Positions 14,026 to 15,926 of a stretch of 15,926 nucleotides of DNA are shown here, one piece after another. Both the position numbers and the translations under genes were made by a program. This stretch comes from CAZEHS01 sp964511875 (GTDB taxonomy: Bacteria > Bacillota > Clostridia > Peptostreptococcales > Acidaminobacteraceae), in the NCBI GenBank assembly GCA_964511875.1, contig CAZEHS010000077.1, positions 1 to 15,926 on the forward strand, in the 5' to 3' direction. The notes under the pieces were generated by a model. It was not told the DNA's origin. It made no database searches and was given only the letters and a program-made list of their open reading frames with translations. The first letter of the stretch is position 1; every line of letters begins with the position of its first letter.

Positions 14026-14790
14026 ATGGAACAATTCATCAGGCCGGGTGAGCGGATTGACGATCTGCAAACCGGCGGGCTACGGATCATTCAGAATCCG
14101 AAAGGATTCTGTTTTGGAATTGATGCAGTGCTTGTCAGTAATTTCTGTGAAATCCGGACAGGAGATTCCGTTGTTGATTTAGGAACCGGTACCGGTGTGA
14201 TTCCACTCCTTATAGCCGGGAAATCAGGAGCGGCTCGGATAACAGGATTTGAAATCCAGGAGGAAGTCGGAGACATGGCACGGCGGAGTGTTCAGCTTAA
14301 TCAGCTGGAGGATCGGGTCCGAATTGTGACGGATTCCTTCCTTAATGCAGAGAACTACCTGAAACCCGGCTCGGTGCAGGTGGTGGTTTCCAATCCCCCG
14401 TATGTGGCACGGGGAGCAGGCATACACAATCAGGGGGACCTGAAAACGGGATCCCGGCATGAGATACACTGTACCTTCAACGAGGTTGCCGAGACCGCAT
14501 CGACGCTGCTGCAGAATGGCGGCCGTTTTTATCTGGTGCATCGACCGGACCGATTGGCTGATGTCATTGCGGCCTGCAGGTTGAACCGGCTGGAACCGAA
14601 AGTCATCCGTTTCGTGCAGCCGAAGCCTGATACGGCCCCCAACATGTTCCTGCTCAAATGCGTCAAAGGGGGTGGGCCTGAACTGCGGTTCATGCCTCCC
14701 TTGATCGTATATGACTCGGACAATACCTATCGGGAGGAAATCTATGATATTTACCGATTGGAATGTATCAATGTCTTTGACAAGCGATGA
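14026..14790 (+). CDS. trmN6: tRNA1(Val) (adenine37-N6)-methyltransferase-like, YabB/TrmN6
   Basis: This 254-aa class I SAM-dependent methyltransferase has motif I VVDLGTGTGVIPLL (49-62), the ribose-binding acidic residue E76 in GFEIQ, and the catalytic NPPY (123-126), which marks N6-adenine or N-glutamine methylation. The N-terminal IQNPKGFCFGIDAVLVSNF segment (22-40) is typical of the YabB/YfiC group that methylates A37 of tRNA1(Val). The family fit and the position ahead of rsmI, as in B. subtilis yabB-yazA-yabC, support the name; the exact tRNA target is inferred. ATG 14026 has GAGGAGG (14015-14021) 4 nt upstream. The last 47 nt overlap rsmI. Confidence 0.9.
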   Translation: MEQFIRPGERIDDLQTGGLRIIQNPKGFCFGIDAVLVSNFCEIRTGDSVVDLGTGTGVIPLLIAGKSGAARITGFEIQEEVGDMARRSVQLNQLEDRVRIVTDSFLNAENYLKPGSVQVVVSNPPYVARGAGIHNQGDLKTGSRHEIHCTFNEVAETASTLLQNGGRFYLVHRPDRLADVIAACRLNRLEPKVIRFVQPKPDTAPNMFLLKCVKGGGPELRFMPPLIVYDSDNTYREEIYDIYRLECINVFDKR

Positions 14791-15619
14791 CTCGCTTAAG
14801 GCTGGGCTGTACATCTGCCCGACCCCGATCGGCAACCTTGAAGACATCACGCTACGGGTTCTGAAAGTTCTGGCATTGGCAGACATAGTCGCAGCGGAGG
14901 ACACCCGGCACAGCATCAAGCTTCTGAATCATTATGGTCTGAAAAAAAAATTGCTTAGTTATCACGAGCACAACCTGAAAAAAAGAGGCCCGGAAATCAT
15001 TGATGAGATCCGGGCGGGTAAAGCGATTGCATTGATAAGTGATGCAGGCATGCCGGGCATATCGGATCCCGGTGCAGACATTCTTCGGTTATGTGTTGAA
15101 GAATCTCTTCCAGTAGTGGTTTTGCCTGGACCTACGGCCTCAATAACGGCACTGGTGGCCTCAGGTCTGCGTACGGATCGGTTCACCTTCTGGGGCTTTC
15201 CGGAGCGTCAGGGAGGGCGAAGAAAGGATCAGCTTGAAGCCATGCTGGATCAGGAAGGAACCGCCATCCTCTATGAATCGCCCCATCGGATAGAATCAAC
15301 CCTGAAGGATCTTCTGGCTGTCGGAGGAGACCGTCCGATCGTTCTGGCCAGAGAAATCACCAAGCGCTATGAGGAATACCTGCGCGGCGATTTGACGGAT
15401 GTCATCGCGCAAATTGGTGAAGGTCCTGTGAAGGGAGAATTGGTCCTGCTCTTTGAGGGTTCACCTGGCAGGAACGCACCGGTTGTGGATGAGGAAAGCC
15501 GCTTGAAAGAGCTTCTTGAAAAAGGGTTGCCGACAAAGGAAATCTCCAGGATCCTGGCTAAGGAGACTGGAAAAAGCCGCAAATCCATTTATCAGTCCCT
15601 GATACAGAATGAGAAATAA
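14744..15619 (+). CDS. rsmI: 16S rRNA (cytidine1402-2'-O)-methyltransferase RsmI
   Basis: This 291-aa tetrapyrrole-methylase-fold enzyme 2'-O-methylates C1402 in the 16S rRNA decoding centre. Motifs are PTPIGNLEDIT (26-36), AEDTRHS (51-57), SYHEHN (72-77), ISDAGMPGISDPG (98-110), LPGPTASITALVASGL (127-142), FWGFPERQGGRR (149-160), YESPHRI (177-183), REITKRYEE (203-211) and KGELVL (230-235). A C-terminal HTH-like tail (about 252-288) is intact. ATG 14744 is chosen because GGGAGG (14732-14737) ends 6 nt before it and the 291-aa length equals the usual family length. ATG 14711 and ATG 14771 are in frame but have poorer sites. It overlaps trmN6 by 47 nt. yazA, found between these genes in Bacillus, is missing. 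Confidence 0.95.
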   Translation: MIFTDWNVSMSLTSDDSLKAGLYICPTPIGNLEDITLRVLKVLALADIVAAEDTRHSIKLLNHYGLKKKLLSYHEHNLKKRGPEIIDEIRAGKAIALISDAGMPGISDPGADILRLCVEESLPVVVLPGPTASITALVASGLRTDRFTFWGFPERQGGRRKDQLEAMLDQEGTAILYESPHRIESTLKDLLAVGGDRPIVLAREITKRYEEYLRGDLTDVIAQIGEGPVKGELVLLFEGSPGRNAPVVDEESRLKELLEKGLPTKEISRILAKETGKSRKSIYQSLIQNEK

Positions 15620-15623
15620 CAAT

Positions 15624-15664
15624 AAAAAAAAGCTGTGCTTCTGATTCACGAAGCACAGCTTTTT
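15624..15664. terminator. bidirectional terminator between rsmI and abrB
   Basis: Arms 15627-15641 and 15650-15664 pair perfectly over 15 bp (AAAAAGCTGTGCTTC and its complement) with an 8-nt loop. A T-run closes the right side and an A-run (15624-15631) precedes the left arm, so it can serve both the rightward rsmI and the leftward abrB transcript. Confidence 0.92.
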
Positions 15665-15669
15665 GATGA

Positions 15670-15912
15670 CTACATGTTGGCCATTTCATCCAGACATTCG
15701 GGACAGATGTTCTTGCCTTTAAGGTTTTTAACGCCTTTTGCCTGTCCGCAGAAAATGCAGGCGGGTTCATATTTTTTAAGAATGATCGTATCAGCTTCAA
15801 CAAAAATTTCCAGAGCGTCTTTTTCGCCAATGCTCAATGTTCTGCGCAGTTCAATGGGGATTACAACGCGACCCAGTTCATCCACTTTTCTAACAATACC
15901 AGTTGATTTCAT
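15670..15912 (-). CDS. abrB: AbrB-family transition-state regulator with Cys4 tail
   Basis: This 80-aa DNA-binding protein has an N-terminal swapped-hairpin AbrB domain (1-50) with the near-invariant opening MKSTGIVRKVDELGRVVIPI and then ELRRTL and LEIFVE, almost as in B. subtilis AbrB. The C-terminal part differs: CIFCG (C52, C55) and CPEC (C70, C73) form a CxxC-x14-CxxC set that could bind zinc, as in many clostridial AbrB proteins I recall. B. subtilis AbrB has another oligomerisation tail. It would act as a global regulator of transition-phase genes, with targets unknown here. ATG 15912 has AGGAGG (15919-15924 on the complement) 6 nt upstream. Its promoter lies beyond the window. Confidence 0.95.
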   Translation of the reverse strand: MKSTGIVRKVDELGRVVIPIELRRTLSIGEKDALEIFVEADTIILKKYEPACIFCGQAKGVKNLKGKNICPECLDEMANM

Positions 15913-15926
15913 AATTAGCCTCCTGT

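Noticed and set aside
1..15926. Integrated phage, transposon, toxin-antitoxin or defence system
   Set aside because: No integrase, transposase, nuclease pair, repeat-spacer array or attachment-site pair was seen. Nearly all genes are conserved core functions in a normal order; the only mobile-like item is the non-coding palindrome at 8299-8376.

Overview
The window looks like chromosomal DNA from a Clostridia-class Firmicute of moderate GC content. The reasons are strong AGGAGG-type ribosome binding sites at 4-9 nt spacing, U-tailed intrinsic terminators, and the order of housekeeping genes at the right end. That end (yaaO-like decarboxylase, tmk, holB, ricT, trmN6/yabB, rsmI, abrB) is a shortened form of the yaaO-to-abrB block that lies near the origin in Bacillus subtilis. 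I see no phage, transposase, CRISPR array, tRNA or rRNA.

Layout. 1-48: tail of an upstream unit, ending in a terminator. 286-1087: a GntR/FCD-family regulator with a near-consensus promoter and its own terminator. 1136-4521: a nadA-nadB-nadC operon that makes NAD from aspartate (aspartate to iminoaspartate to quinolinate to nicotinate mononucleotide), with overlapping or nearly touching genes and a strong terminator. 4520-5507: two minus-strand genes, a SIMPL-domain membrane-anchored protein and a 62-aa Cys-containing protein. 5508-5721: a regulatory stretch with a perfect 15-bp plus-strand terminator hairpin that has no obvious plus-strand gene to serve, DnaA-box-like 9-mers, and the murI promoter. 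5722-8261: murI, a coupled 51-aa ORF, an 80-aa protein resembling sigma-70 region 4, and serS. 8299-8376: a long, almost perfect REP/MITE-like palindrome between the convergent serS and aspB. 8411-9598: aspB-type aminotransferase (minus). 9748-13939: small membrane protein, decarboxylase, tmk, holB and ricT, tightly packed. 14026-15664: trmN6 and rsmI. 15670-15912: AbrB with a Cys4 tail (minus).

Most of the window is conserved core metabolism and information processing: NAD synthesis, a peptidoglycan precursor (D-glutamate), Ser-tRNA charging, dTMP phosphorylation, clamp loading, RNA maturation and RNA methylation. I did not find a clear new multi-gene system. The best leads are the REP-like palindrome, the solitary sigma-region-4-like protein with its 51-aa neighbour, the orphan terminator antisense to a small gene, and the DnaA-box concentration around murI.
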